Source of the DNA: Vibrio campbellii CAIM 519 = NBRC 15631 = ATCC 25920
Lineage (GTDB): Bacteria > Pseudomonadota > Gammaproteobacteria > Enterobacterales > Vibrionaceae
Direction: 5' to 3'
Length of the DNA: 64,000 nt
Assembly (NCBI RefSeq): GCF_002163755.1
Contig: NZ_CP015863.1
Coordinates: forward strand, 2,480,001-2,544,000
Shown: piece after piece, positions 8,207-17,131 of the stretch
How positions within the stretch are numbered: the stretch's first letter is position 1
Layout: each line of letters begins with the position of its first letter
Program-made: the position numbers and the translations under genes
The notes under the pieces: generated by a model
The model's database searches: none
What the model saw: the letters and a program-made list of their open reading frames with translations, nothing else
What the model was told of the DNA's origin: nothing

Positions 8207-8390
8207 TTTTGTGCCTTTAATAAGAATACAGCAGCCTAATTGCTGCCCTCAGGTAAACAAATGAGAAGTCATGCATATAGCTGATGGCGTGAGTCTAGCA
8301 TAGATATGCAAAGGAACAGCGAAGTGATTGAGTGTGCGTACTAGAACCTACTGCCGAGTACTCTGTAGAGGGTGAAGAAACAAACGCCCC

Positions 8391-8440
8391 AGCGCGCTGA
8401 CAATAGATTCTTAGTCTCGCTGGAGCTCGCTAGAATGACG
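8391..8440 (+). repeat. interspersed repeat copy C
   Basis: AGCGCGCTGACAATAGATTC begins a segment ending GAGCTCGCTAGAATGACG. Read in this orientation it aligns end to end with copy B (minus strand of 3405-3444 plus flank). It lies in the 260-bp gap between two small minus-strand genes; the rest of that gap has no recognisable content. Confidence 0.55.
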
Positions 8441-8466
8441 GTTTATTTTTAGGCATCGCGCGGCTT

Positions 8467-8877
8467 CTATTCGTGTGGCTTAAACTTCTTTGTCATACCC
8501 TGACTTTTTGGTGCCACTAAGCGGTATCCAAGTTTTTCATAGAAGACTGGCTCATCCGCAATCATAGAAACATAAGAGCCTTCTAGCGCTGCTGACGACA
8601 GGTAGCCATCTATGTATTCCATCACTTTCCTTCCTAAGCCTTTTCCTTGATAGCTAGGATCGACCGCGACATCCACAATTTCAAAGTTACATGCGCCATC
8701 ACCAACCACTCTACCCATCGCGATCAACAATTTGTCGTCTCGGATAGATACACCATAAAGCGAGTTTGGCAACCCAATCTCTGCGGCTTTTAAAGATTTT
8801 GGGGATAAGCCTGCTTTTACACGCATCTCACAATATTCTTGTGGGCTTGGAACATGTTCTTCGTATCTTAATGTCAT
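8467..8877 (-). CDS. GNAT-family N-acetyltransferase
   Basis: A 136-residue GCN5-related acetyltransferase. The acetyl-CoA pyrophosphate loop QGKGLG is at residues 77-82, preceded by the beta strand EIVDVAVDPSY. The C-terminal FYEKLGYRLV is the usual motif B region. The substrate cannot be read from sequence. A GGAG sequence sits 9 nt before the ATG. It is a single gene next to other small accessory genes. Confidence 0.85.
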   Translation of the reverse strand: MTLRYEEHVPSPQEYCEMRVKAGLSPKSLKAAEIGLPNSLYGVSIRDDKLLIAMGRVVGDGACNFEIVDVAVDPSYQGKGLGRKVMEYIDGYLSSAALEGSYVSMIADEPVFYEKLGYRLVAPKSQGMTKKFKPHE

Positions 8878-8958
8878 TATGTACTACTCCTTTCGAAACA
8901 CTCGAAGCATACAAAACAATACTGTATAAATAAACAGATAACTTATAAAAAACACGTG

Positions 8959-9351
8959 TCAGGCAGATAAAAGATCCGACTTGGAAAAACATCCGCCAAA
9001 CACTCTGACTCCGTAATAGATGTACGTCGCTCTAAAATTCGACATACCATGTTCAAGACATATTTGACGCAGAAGCCTATCCGCTTGCTCTCGACTGCTT
9101 TGCGGCAATACTTCCTCCCTCATGAGCTGATACAACGCATCATGCACCAGAGAAGCCTTAAGGATGTTTTTAGTATCAATCGCTGGCCCACTCGCCCCAT
9201 CCCATGAATAGCCTTTCTTAATCGTCAACAAACCTTGCTCAGATAGACTCAGAAACGGGCTATCGAAAGGCTGCGCGAGGGTGATACCGGTTTCAATCTG
9301 TTCTTCGGAATGAAGGTTGTATTTGTATGCCTGACGTTTTTTGTACTTCAT
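8959..9351 (-). CDS. DUF1353 family protein
   Basis: A 130-residue protein with the conserved pair GYSWDGASGP (residues 47-56) and SLVHDALYQL (67-76), which I recognise as DUF1353. Members are common in phages and in bacterial genomes; the His/Asp pattern suggests a small enzyme fold, but no function is established to my knowledge. A longer frame starts at a GTG at 9369, but the ATG at 9351 has a strong AGGAGG 6-7 nt upstream. It may be a relic of phage or mobile DNA. Confidence 0.75.
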   Translation of the reverse strand: MKYKKRQAYKYNLHSEEQIETGITLAQPFDSPFLSLSEQGLLTIKKGYSWDGASGPAIDTKNILKASLVHDALYQLMREEVLPQSSREQADRLLRQICLEHGMSNFRATYIYYGVRVFGGCFSKSDLLSA

Positions 9352-9522
9352 CAGAGACCTCCTAGTCACCTAGCTTCTTTGAGATTTGGAGCTTAAAGCT
9401 TTCACACACTCAAATCAGCTTTAACCCACTTAGTGAATATCACGAATGATTTTGCAAATCGAACCGATATTCATAACCTTCGCCAAGAGTGTCACAAAAT
9501 TAGATGCGCCATAAAAAAGTAA

Positions 9523-9544
9523 AACGGAGCCAATCGGCTCCGTT
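9523..9544 (-). terminator. intrinsic terminator after the TIGR03503-like gene
   Basis: AACGGAGCC and GGCTCCGTT form a 9-bp stem with a 4-nt loop. On the minus strand TTACTTTTTTAT follows. Confidence 0.85.
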
Positions 9545-9565
9545 CCATATATAAATTCTTGCGCC

Positions 9566-10816
9566 CTACTTCTTAGGCACTTCCAGCTGCATCTCTGGCA
9601 TGGCTTGGCGTTTAGCTTTGAGCTTGCTCCAGATGATCCAAAATAGAATCACTAGAATCAATGCAATCACGTTGCCAATGGCGATGATGATCATGCTGCG
9701 CTTACGCTCGGCTTCGCGCTCGGCGATGATGCTTTTTTCCATTTCGATGCGGCGTTGCTCGGCGACCTCAGCTTCTTTCGCTAAACGCGCAGCTTCAAGA
9801 TCCACTCCATCGACGACGCTGAATGACTGCTCTTTGATTGGGAAGACTAATGGGCGCTTAGTTGCTAGGTCTGTGGCAAAGACTTCACCATGCCATGAGT
9901 ACTTACCTAACTCTGGATCGTTATCCATTTCAAGCGTGGTTTTGGTACCGTCAGCAGACACTTGACCTTGGCTATAGCTGATAAAGCCGTCTGGCGCTTC
10001 TTGCTCTACATTCACCGCAATCGAGCCCGGAGTAATCATACCTTGCTCACCACTAACCACCAGCTGGTGTGGTTGGTCTGCATGACGTGATTGAATAAAG
10101 GTGCGCGTGAATGGCGATGGGTAAACCAGTACCACTTGTTCCTGTGCTCGCAAAAATACGCCGTTGCCAGAGGTAATGCGCGCGCGGTATTTGCCCGGCT
10201 CAACGTCAATCGGCAATTGAACAGTGAAGACACCATCGCCTGCTTTTTCATCCAAACCGCGGCCATCATCGGCAAACTCACCAATCACCATAGGTACTGG
10301 GCGAGCTTCTTTGATCAGTTCGTCCTCATTCTCCACAAACTTAGTGAAGGTGACGCGCAAATTGACGCGGTCTAGGAAATCTCTCAATACCAGCGGTTTA
10401 TCGTCTGAGGTTAAACGCGCGGTGAACTTGAGTGCTTCGTTGTGGTAAAGGCGATTCGGGAACACATCGGTGCTGAGCTTTAAGTGCGAGATCAGACGAA
10501 TGTTGTTTTTCGGGGTGACTTTTCCGACAGCCTGCCAAGGGCCCGCCATAGGCTTGTCTACAGAGATAATGTCGAGGGAAGGTTCTTGATACCAACGCAC
10601 GTTGTCGTAAGTACCCCATGCGTAATATTTTTTACCATCAGGGCGGACAAGGACGACAGGTTGAGAACTTTGTTCACGATAAACCAGAAAGGTGATTTGC
10701 TCGATGGTCGGGTCGACACGAAAGCGGTTATCTAACAAAGACATGGCGGACTCGCTCGCGGAAAACGCGAAACAACTCCAGAACGCTAAAATAGCGACTG
10801 ACAAAGCCCTCAACAT
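9566..10816 (-). CDS. TIGR03503-like exported membrane-anchored protein
   Basis: A 416-residue protein with a Sec signal peptide (residues 1-20), a periplasmic region, a charged helical stretch (about 340-372), and a single C-terminal membrane segment (about 376-397, rich in Ile/Val/Leu) followed by a short basic tail. It resembles the family I recall as TIGR03503, found in Vibrio, Shewanella and relatives. The region around DDGRGLDEKAGDGVFT looks like the Asp-rich turn of an Ig-like or choice-of-anchor beta-sandwich. It starts 15 bp after dnaQ on the same strand, so it may be cotranscribed. An AGGAG lies 5 nt before the ATG. Function unknown; a cell-envelope role is only inferred. Confidence 0.75.
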   Translation of the reverse strand: MLRALSVAILAFWSCFAFSASESAMSLLDNRFRVDPTIEQITFLVYREQSSQPVVLVRPDGKKYYAWGTYDNVRWYQEPSLDIISVDKPMAGPWQAVGKVTPKNNIRLISHLKLSTDVFPNRLYHNEALKFTARLTSDDKPLVLRDFLDRVNLRVTFTKFVENEDELIKEARPVPMVIGEFADDGRGLDEKAGDGVFTVQLPIDVEPGKYRARITSGNGVFLRAQEQVVLVYPSPFTRTFIQSRHADQPHQLVVSGEQGMITPGSIAVNVEQEAPDGFISYSQGQVSADGTKTTLEMDNDPELGKYSWHGEVFATDLATKRPLVFPIKEQSFSVVDGVDLEAARLAKEAEVAEQRRIEMEKSIIAEREAERKRSMIIIAIGNVIALILVILFWIIWSKLKAKRQAMPEMQLEVPKK

Positions 10817-10831
10817 AGTCTCTCCTATTTA

Positions 10832-11548
10832 CTACCAAATACTGTCGTTCACCAGTTCGAGTCTTTTCTGGTGTGCTTCTACTTCATCGGCAGTTGCACG
10901 CAAAACCTTTAGCGCTTTTCTTCCTTCAACACGACGAATGCCTTCGCCTTCGCCGTCTTTTTTATTGGCATTAAATTCTAGGCTTGTTTGACCACCCGTC
11001 ATTAGGAGGTAAACGTCGGCTAGAATCTCCGCATCGAGCAATGCCCCGTGGAGAGTACGATGTGAGTTATCAATGCCATAGCGTTCACACAATACGTCGA
11101 GGTTGTTTCGCTTGCCCGGGAAGATTTTCTTCGCCATGGCAAGGGTATCGGTCACCTTACAGTAATCATCCGTCTTACCGATGCCTGGATTGAGCATTTC
11201 AAACTCGTAATCCATGAAGCCGGTATCGAAGGGCGCGTTGTGGGCAACCAGCTCGGCGCCTTTAATGAAGTCTAGAAACTCTTGGTGTACGGCAGAGTAT
11301 TCTGGCTTATCGACCAAGAATTCATCCGTAATACCGTGGACTCCAATCGCGTCTGGTTGGATTTCACGGTCAGGCTTTAAGTAAACGTGAAAGTGACGAC
11401 CAGTCAGCTTACGGTTGATGATCTCCACGGCACCAATTTCGATGATGCGGTGACCCATGTAGTGCGGGCCGCCTTCTAGGTTCATACCCGTGGTTTCGGT
11501 ATCGAGAACGACAATACGATTATGTTCAGAATTGCTGCTGGTATTCAT
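10832..11548 (-). CDS. dnaQ: DNA polymerase III epsilon subunit
   Basis: The 3'-5' proofreading exonuclease of the replicase core. Exo I is DTETTG with Asp16 and Glu18, Exo II includes HNAPFDTGFMDYE, and Exo III-epsilon is HRTLHGALLDAEILADVY, giving the full DEDDh set. Length is 238 residues, close to E. coli (243). The C-terminal region that binds the alpha subunit is present. It is divergent from rnhA with 58 bp between starts, the same arrangement as in E. coli, where the two promoters overlap. Confidence 0.97.
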   Translation of the reverse strand: MNTSSNSEHNRIVVLDTETTGMNLEGGPHYMGHRIIEIGAVEIINRKLTGRHFHVYLKPDREIQPDAIGVHGITDEFLVDKPEYSAVHQEFLDFIKGAELVAHNAPFDTGFMDYEFEMLNPGIGKTDDYCKVTDTLAMAKKIFPGKRNNLDVLCERYGIDNSHRTLHGALLDAEILADVYLLMTGGQTSLEFNANKKDGEGEGIRRVEGRKALKVLRATADEVEAHQKRLELVNDSIW

Positions 11549-11606
11549 AAGGTTATGTGTGTCAGACTATGCTTTATTAAATGTTTCGGCTAATAGTACC
11601 AAAAAT

Positions 11607-12071
11607 ATGACCAAACACGTTGAGATTTTCACTGACGGATCTTGTTTAGGCAATCCGGGCCCGGGTGGTTACGGCATTGTGCTGCGTTACAAGCAAACGG
11701 AAAAGACCCTAGCGAAAGGCTACACGCTGACGACCAATAACCGCATGGAAATGTTGGCTGCAGTGGTGGCATTGCAAACGCTAAAAGAGCCATGCCAAGT
11801 GACGTTAACAACGGATAGCCAGTACGTACGCCAAGGCATTACGCAGTGGATTCATAACTGGAAAAAACGTGGCTGGAAAACGGCAGATAAAAAGCCAGTG
11901 AAAAATGCCGATTTATGGCAAGCATTGGATAAAGAAACCGCTCGCCATAAAGTAGATTGGCATTGGGTTAAGGGCCACGCAGGCCATCGTGAGAATGAAA
12001 TCTGTGATGAGCTAGCACGCACAGCCGCGGAAAACCCAACCGAAGAAGATACGGGCTACCAAGCATCTTAG
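11607..12071 (+). CDS. rnhA: ribonuclease HI
   Basis: Degrades RNA in RNA-DNA hybrids in the cytosol. The 154-residue protein has all four catalytic acidic residues at the E. coli positions: Asp10, Glu48, Asp70 and Asp134, and the basic protrusion KKRGWKTADKKPVKN. An open frame runs 39 codons further upstream, but that would overlap the dnaQ start, and MTKHVEIFTDGS is the true N-terminus. Its stop overlaps the convergent yafS-type gene by 4 bp. Confidence 0.97.
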   Translation: MTKHVEIFTDGSCLGNPGPGGYGIVLRYKQTEKTLAKGYTLTTNNRMEMLAAVVALQTLKEPCQVTLTTDSQYVRQGITQWIHNWKKRGWKTADKKPVKNADLWQALDKETARHKVDWHWVKGHAGHRENEICDELARTAAENPTEEDTGYQAS

Positions 12072-12823
12072 TTTTTACTGCTTGAGACCTTTTTCACCGC
12101 ACTGCCCTCTCTGTTCATCACACCCAGTGGTGTTAACTTTCTCTTCAAGCGCCAATGTGGCTTGATAGGTTTGAGAGGGTACGTTCGTTTACGAGCCACG
12201 ATATAGTACAAACTCCCTGCCGGTGATGTCCAATCGCCTAAGCTATTTTCTAGCCACGTCCACATAGTTTTGTAACGCGTCATAGGAAACAATGCGTAAC
12301 GATCGCAGTGAATCACTTGGTAGTTCAATATCCCTAACCAGTCTTTAATCCGGTTCACCGTGAACATGCGCCCACTCCAAGGCAAATTGTTTCTGCGCCA
12401 AGGTAATAAACTTGCTAAGCCAGTGAAACTAATCGGGTTAAAGCCCGTAATAATAAGATAACCATCATCCATCATGACGCGATCAACTTCGCGCAGCAGC
12501 CGATGGGGATCACTTGCATAGTCAAGCTGATGAGCAAGCACGACAACATCAAAGCTTTTTTCTAAAAAGGGTAATTCGTAACCATCTGCGATGACATTAT
12601 GCAACGGGTTCTGGATATCTACGTTGACTTGGTGTTGAATGTTACAATTACAGCTGGTTAGCTCACAGCTCAAGCCGCCCAATTTCAGCATGTGGTAACC
12701 GAACAACTTCGGACACCATTCATCGAGTCGGGTTTGGATTGACTCAAGTACCCACGGCCCATTGTTCATCTCTGACCAAGTTGACGGGTGCTGTAAAGTT
12801 TTGTTGCTGAGTGCTGGTTTCAT
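12068..12823 (-). CDS. yafS: SAM-dependent methyltransferase, YafS type
   Basis: A 251-residue class I methyltransferase-like protein. The fold is seen from VDIQNPLHNVIADGYELPF (strand 2-3 region) and SFDVVVLAHQLDYASDP with DDGYLIITGFNP (strand 4 to 5). The glycine-rich SAM loop is unusual (LKLGGLSCEL). The C-terminus is basic. Position between rnhA and gloB is the same as for yafS in E. coli. The substrate is not known. It is divergent from gloB with only 39 bp between starts. Confidence 0.85.
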   Translation of the reverse strand: MKPALSNKTLQHPSTWSEMNNGPWVLESIQTRLDEWCPKLFGYHMLKLGGLSCELTSCNCNIQHQVNVDIQNPLHNVIADGYELPFLEKSFDVVVLAHQLDYASDPHRLLREVDRVMMDDGYLIITGFNPISFTGLASLLPWRRNNLPWSGRMFTVNRIKDWLGILNYQVIHCDRYALFPMTRYKTMWTWLENSLGDWTSPAGSLYYIVARKRTYPLKPIKPHWRLKRKLTPLGVMNREGSAVKKVSSSKN

Positions 12824-12862
12824 TAACCACCTGACTATTAAAAGGGTGACGGAGAACGAATC

Positions 12863-13621
12863 GTGTTAGAGATCAAAAGCATACCCGCATTTAATGATAA
12901 TTACATCTGGCTGATACAAAATAGCGACAAGCGTTGTGCCGTGGTCGATCCGGGCGATGCTAAGCCAGTGTTAGAATATTTGCAGGCTAACGAGTTAACT
13001 TTAGAAGCGATCTTAATTACACACCACCACAACGATCACATTGGCGGCGTTTCAGATTTAGTTCGTGCTTTTCCTCATGTTTCTGTCGTAGGTCCGAAAG
13101 CAGAACCGATCCCAACATTAACTAATGCCATGGAAGAAGGCGACAAACTTGAGCTTTTCGGTGAAATTTTCATGGTGCTCGGTTTACCAGGTCACACACT
13201 GGGCCACATTGGCTATGTAGGCGACGGTAAATTGTTCTGTGGCGACGTACTGTTCTCGGCTGGCTGCGGCCGTATTTTTGAAGGCACACCAGAGCAGATG
13301 TTCGAGTCACTGAGCAAAATCATGAAGCTGCCTGAAGAGACGGAAGTGTTCTGTGCACATGAATACACCGCAAGTAACGTAGCCTTTGCCCTAGCGGTTG
13401 AGCCCGACAATGAGCACTTGCGCCAGTACCGTGACGATGTAAACCGCCTGCGCGGATTAAACATTCCAACCATTCCTACCACACTACGCAAAGAAAAGTT
13501 AATCAACCCATTCTTGCGTGCAACCAACGCAGAAGTGATTCAATCTGTCACGAACCGTATTGAAAATAGCGATCCGTGCTCGGTTTTTACAGCTCTACGC
13601 GAGTGGAAGAACGATTTTTAA
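12863..13621 (+). CDS. gloB: hydroxyacylglutathione hydrolase (glyoxalase II)
   Basis: Hydrolyses S-lactoylglutathione to lactate and glutathione, finishing methylglyoxal detoxification. The metallo-beta-lactamase motif THHHNDH at residues 53-59 and later LPGHTLGH and FCGDVLFSAGCGR bind the two metals. Length is 252 residues (E. coli 251). The start is GTG with GGAG 8 nt upstream. The divergent partner is the yafS-type methyltransferase. Confidence 0.95.
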   Translation: MLEIKSIPAFNDNYIWLIQNSDKRCAVVDPGDAKPVLEYLQANELTLEAILITHHHNDHIGGVSDLVRAFPHVSVVGPKAEPIPTLTNAMEEGDKLELFGEIFMVLGLPGHTLGHIGYVGDGKLFCGDVLFSAGCGRIFEGTPEQMFESLSKIMKLPEETEVFCAHEYTASNVAFALAVEPDNEHLRQYRDDVNRLRGLNIPTIPTTLRKEKLINPFLRATNAEVIQSVTNRIENSDPCSVFTALREWKNDF

Positions 13622-13675
13622 CCAATTTCTGCTTGTAAACTTACACGACGCAAGTATTATCGTGGGCTGATTTTC

Positions 13676-13700
13676 ATAGAAGCGCCTCTGGCGCTTCTAT
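13676..13700. terminator. hairpin after gloB, possible terminator
   Basis: ATAGAAGCGCC and GGCGCTTCTAT form an 11-bp perfect stem with a 3-nt loop. The following sequence TGCGTTTGG is a poor U-tract. The remaining bases to mltD (13701-13873) show nothing I can identify. Confidence 0.5.
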
Positions 13701-13873
13701 TGCGTTTGGGGCTGATATAAATCTGTTTGAATTTCACCCAAACGCATAAAGTAGCGGCAAACCCGCCTCTACCCTTAGTTAGTGTTACAAGATGTCTATT
13801 ATCTTGCGACTGCCACGCACATTGTTGCGCGACAGGCAGGAGAAGATAAACAGGCCCTAGATAGGCTGAATCC

Positions 13874-15460
13874 ATGCGTTTAAAGTACAGTTGGGCGTTG
13901 GCGTTACTACTTTCTGGCTGTCAATTGACACAGTCAGATTCAACAAACACTCCAACACCAGAAACCAATAAGTCCGAGCAAGCGGAAAAACAAGACGCGG
14001 CTCAAGCGGACTCCAAGAAAAAGCTATCGATAGCAAAGAAACCTGCTAAAGAGACGCCGAAAACCCTTTCTCCTCAGGAACAAGAAGATGTATGGCGTCG
14101 TATCGGCATGCAGCTTGAGATGGACATCCCAGACAACAAGAAAGTGGCTTACTACCGTAAATGGTATCTGAAGCACCCTAACCACCTGCGCACCGTTTCT
14201 GAGCGTGCACAGCCGTTTTTGTACATGATTACAAAACGCATTGAAGAACGTGGGCTTCCAATGGAATTGGTGCTTCTACCTATCGTAGAGAGTTCATTTG
14301 ACCCATTCGCGTACTCACACGGCAGTGCGGCAGGTCTTTGGCAGTTCGTTCCTGGTACCGGCAAGATGATGGGCCTAGAGCAAAACTACTGGTACGACGG
14401 TCGTCGTGATGTGTACGCAGCGACAGATGCTGCTCTTGATTACCTAGAGCAACAAAGCGAGCGCTTTGACGGTAACTGGGATCAAGCGATTGCCGCTTAC
14501 AACAGTGGTGGCGGTCGTGTATCAAGCGCGATTCGTAAGAACAAAAAGCTAGGTAAACCTACAGACTTCTTCTCTTTGGACCTTCCAAAAGAGACCAGCA
14601 GTTACGTTCCTAAGCTACTTGCGCTTGCAGACATCATTGCGAACCAAGACAAATACGGCATCGACATTCCACCAATCCCGAACAAACCGGTTCTGGTTCA
14701 GGTTGATCCAAAAGAACAATTGGACCTAGCGATTGCTGCCGATTACGCAGACATTGGTGTCAAAGAGCTGCAAAGTTACAACCCGGCTTACAACCAATGG
14801 TCTACGGCACCTGACGGCCCGCACCAGCTTCTTATTCCTATCGAGAAAAAGGATCAGTTCCTTGCTCAGGTGAAAAAGAACCGTGGTAAAGGCATGAAGG
14901 TCGCACGCTACAAAGTGAAGCGTGGTGACTCGCTCAGCGTATTGGCTCAGAAGTACGGTACGACAACCAAAGTTATCCAACGTGCTAACGGCCTAACCAA
15001 CAACAACATTCGCGTTGGTCAGTACCTAATGATCCCAACGTCAACTAAAGACGATGCTAAGTACGCACTTACTGCGGAAAATCGCCTAAACAAAACGCAA
15101 TCTAAATCTCGCGGTCAATTCAAACTGACTCACGTTGTCCAATCTGGTGAGAGCTTGTGGTCTATCGCAAAAGAGAACAAGGTTTCTCATAAGTCTCTGG
15201 CGAAATGGAACGGCATGGGACCAAAAGACACCTTGCGCATTGGCCAAAAGCTGGTGATTTGGAAGAACTCAGACAAGGGCGCCGTCATTCGCACCGTTTT
15301 CTATAACGTGCGTTCTGGCGATACCATCAGTGGCATTGCGAGTAAGTTTAAGGTGAAGAGCAACGACATCGTGAAATGGAATTCTCTTCAAAAGCAGAAG
15401 TACCTGAAACCAGGTCAGAAGCTTAAGTTGTATGTTGACGTAACTAAGGTAAGTGTATGA
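13874..15460 (+). CDS. mltD: membrane-bound lytic murein transglycosylase D
   Basis: Cleaves the MurNAc-GlcNAc bond of peptidoglycan with formation of anhydro-MurNAc. The N-terminus has a lipobox (LLSGC, Cys16), so it is an outer-membrane lipoprotein. A Ser/Thr/Lys/Glu-rich linker (18-65) precedes the SLT domain (about 110-250) with catalytic Glu139 in PIVESSFDP. Three LysM peptidoglycan-binding repeats follow at about 342-390, 417-465 and 475-522. Length is 528 residues; the E. coli protein has two LysM copies and is shorter. The stop overlaps the next ATG (ATGA), so the Yip1-type gene is translationally coupled. Confidence 0.95.
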   Translation: MRLKYSWALALLLSGCQLTQSDSTNTPTPETNKSEQAEKQDAAQADSKKKLSIAKKPAKETPKTLSPQEQEDVWRRIGMQLEMDIPDNKKVAYYRKWYLKHPNHLRTVSERAQPFLYMITKRIEERGLPMELVLLPIVESSFDPFAYSHGSAAGLWQFVPGTGKMMGLEQNYWYDGRRDVYAATDAALDYLEQQSERFDGNWDQAIAAYNSGGGRVSSAIRKNKKLGKPTDFFSLDLPKETSSYVPKLLALADIIANQDKYGIDIPPIPNKPVLVQVDPKEQLDLAIAADYADIGVKELQSYNPAYNQWSTAPDGPHQLLIPIEKKDQFLAQVKKNRGKGMKVARYKVKRGDSLSVLAQKYGTTTKVIQRANGLTNNNIRVGQYLMIPTSTKDDAKYALTAENRLNKTQSKSRGQFKLTHVVQSGESLWSIAKENKVSHKSLAKWNGMGPKDTLRIGQKLVIWKNSDKGAVIRTVFYNVRSGDTISGIASKFKVKSNDIVKWNSLQKQKYLKPGQKLKLYVDVTKVSV

Positions 15461-16143
15461 ACCCATCGAGTAACCCGCTTGTAATGTTGTTGGATATTTT
15501 CCGTTCTCCAACATCGTGCTTCCTAGCGCTGTATCAGCGTGGAGGCTGGGGGTGGCAACCGTTCATCTTTTTGATGCTCAGCCCATTCCTATTCTGGGGT
15601 GCCTATTTCTCGAATGTGGATTTCACTTGGCTAAGTGAACAATTAACGGCTCAATTCCAACAGGTCGATCCTAAGCAGATTGAACTGTTGGAACCAAACA
15701 CGCTGATGGCAAGTGCGATCATCAATGATGTGTTTAACCGCTTTGCGACTCTGCTGCTTTTGGCGTTGTGGTTCTTCCTAGCGACTAAAGCAAGCAAACA
15801 ACAATACGGCTACTGGAAATGGTTTGCGGCGGCTTCTACAATCCTGTTCCCTGCGGTTTTAGGCGACATCGCAAGCTATGCGAGCCTGTTACTGAAACAC
15901 GGTCAGGTAATGACGTACGCGGCGGATTTAAACAGCCTAAATGGTTTGTTGAAACTGCCTTTGACCAACGAGTGGTCGCACTTTGCTAGCTCACTGCCGT
16001 TACTGCTGCCTTGGTACATTGTATTGGGCTATGGTGTGGTTCTGACTTGGACAGAGTTCGAACGCGGACAGGCTCTTGTGATTTCGAGCCTACCTTGGAT
16101 TGCGTTCTACTTAATTTGGGCGTTGTACATCGTTATTGCTTAA
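15457..16143 (+). CDS. Yip1-family integral membrane protein
   Basis: A 228-residue inner-membrane protein with about five hydrophobic segments (near residues 32-50, 95-112, 122-145, 175-197 and 205-226). The N-terminal LLDIFRSPTSCFLAL and overall layout match bacterial Yip1-domain proteins (PF04893 type). Function unknown. Its start overlaps the mltD stop by 4 bp, so it is probably co-expressed with the transglycosylase; a cell-wall link is inference only. Confidence 0.8.
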   Translation: MNPSSNPLVMLLDIFRSPTSCFLALYQRGGWGWQPFIFLMLSPFLFWGAYFSNVDFTWLSEQLTAQFQQVDPKQIELLEPNTLMASAIINDVFNRFATLLLLALWFFLATKASKQQYGYWKWFAAASTILFPAVLGDIASYASLLLKHGQVMTYAADLNSLNGLLKLPLTNEWSHFASSLPLLLPWYIVLGYGVVLTWTEFERGQALVISSLPWIAFYLIWALYIVIA

Positions 16144-16151
16144 GTTACTCA

Positions 16152-16175
16152 AGCGAGGATAAAACCATCCTCGCT
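16152..16175. terminator. hairpin between the Yip1-type gene and yafD
   Basis: AGCGAGGAT and ATCCTCGCT form a 9-bp stem with a 6-nt loop between convergent stops. There is no U-tract on either strand, so terminator activity is doubtful. Confidence 0.4.
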
Positions 16176-17019
16176 AGTCGTTAAGCGTAAACGACACCAA
16201 TAATGGATTATGATCGGAAGCGTCGCTCTGCGGCGCTTTTGCGTTTTTGAGGGTCAAACCTCGATAAAATACGTGATCGAGTGGCAAGCCGGTAATAAAT
16301 TGAGTGCGGTTGTCTTGGCTAAACGCCACTTCCTGCAAATTGGCTTTTTGCAGTGCTTTCTTCATCGCCGTTAAGCGTTCTTCGCTCCAGCTATTAAAAT
16401 CCCCTGCAAACAGAATCGGGCCTTTATGCTCCTTCAGCACCTTCTCTAATACAGACAACTGTGACGTGTATTCCTCGGTGCCCACGGTAAAGTTGATCGC
16501 ATGAATGTTCACCACCGCCAAGGTTTCACCGTTACTGAGCTGATACTTACTGTACAGCGCGGATTTAGGCAAACGCAGCCACGGTTCTTTAGACGTATAC
16601 GCGCAAGCTCGAATGGGTTCTTTCTGCGCAATGCTGATCACCCCCGCCCCACTGCCAAGCGCTTTGAACGCACTGACTTGGTTACTGACCCAGTGCCCAT
16701 CCACTAGCCAGTTTTTGAATTCATCGGTTAAGCTTGCTTCTTGTAGTAAAAGCAGTTGTTTATTGGCAGAGAATGAATCGAGTGCTTGCTGCCAGTTGTC
16801 TCGGTTTTGTTTGTAGATGTTCCACACCAAGACATTTAACTCACCATCCTTGTCGAGCACCTGTGGCTGTTTAAACTCCATACAGCGAATATCTTGAATA
16901 ATGTTCGTTCCTGTTTGAGTAATGATTTGTGGTTGCTCTGGCACCGTGAAGATCACCTGAAAGCTGACAAATCCGGCGATAATAAGAAAAACTAACGCAA
17001 AAGCTAAACGCTGATACAT
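16174..17019 (-). CDS. yafD: endonuclease/exonuclease/phosphatase family protein, YafD type
   Basis: A 281-residue protein with an N-terminal membrane segment (about residues 4-22) and an EEP (DNase I-like) domain. LNVLVWNIYKQN, LLLLQEASL (catalytic Glu), GPILFAGDFNSWSE (Asp/Asn pair) and SDASDHNPLLV (terminal Asp-His) are the conserved blocks. The substrate, nucleic acid or phospholipid, is unknown. A longer frame begins at 17061, but the ATG at 17019 has AGGTAGG just upstream and starts the membrane segment. The domain probably faces the periplasm. Confidence 0.85.
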   Translation of the reverse strand: MYQRLAFALVFLIIAGFVSFQVIFTVPEQPQIITQTGTNIIQDIRCMEFKQPQVLDKDGELNVLVWNIYKQNRDNWQQALDSFSANKQLLLLQEASLTDEFKNWLVDGHWVSNQVSAFKALGSGAGVISIAQKEPIRACAYTSKEPWLRLPKSALYSKYQLSNGETLAVVNIHAINFTVGTEEYTSQLSVLEKVLKEHKGPILFAGDFNSWSEERLTAMKKALQKANLQEVAFSQDNRTQFITGLPLDHVFYRGLTLKNAKAPQSDASDHNPLLVSFTLND

Positions 17020-17064
17020 AGGCCTACCTAACGACAAAAATGGCACGCATAAAATGCGCATAAT

Positions 17065-17094
17065 AAAAAAGGAGCCATTTGCGGCTCCCTTTTA
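17065..17094 (-). terminator. intrinsic terminator after glnB
   Basis: GGAGCC (17071-17076) and GGCTCC (17083-17088), extended by A/T pairs, form the stem. On the minus strand TTTTTTATTATG follows. Confidence 0.8.
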
Positions 17095-17131
17095 GCTTAC
17101 TCAAATTTTCACCACATAATGAAGTGAAATC

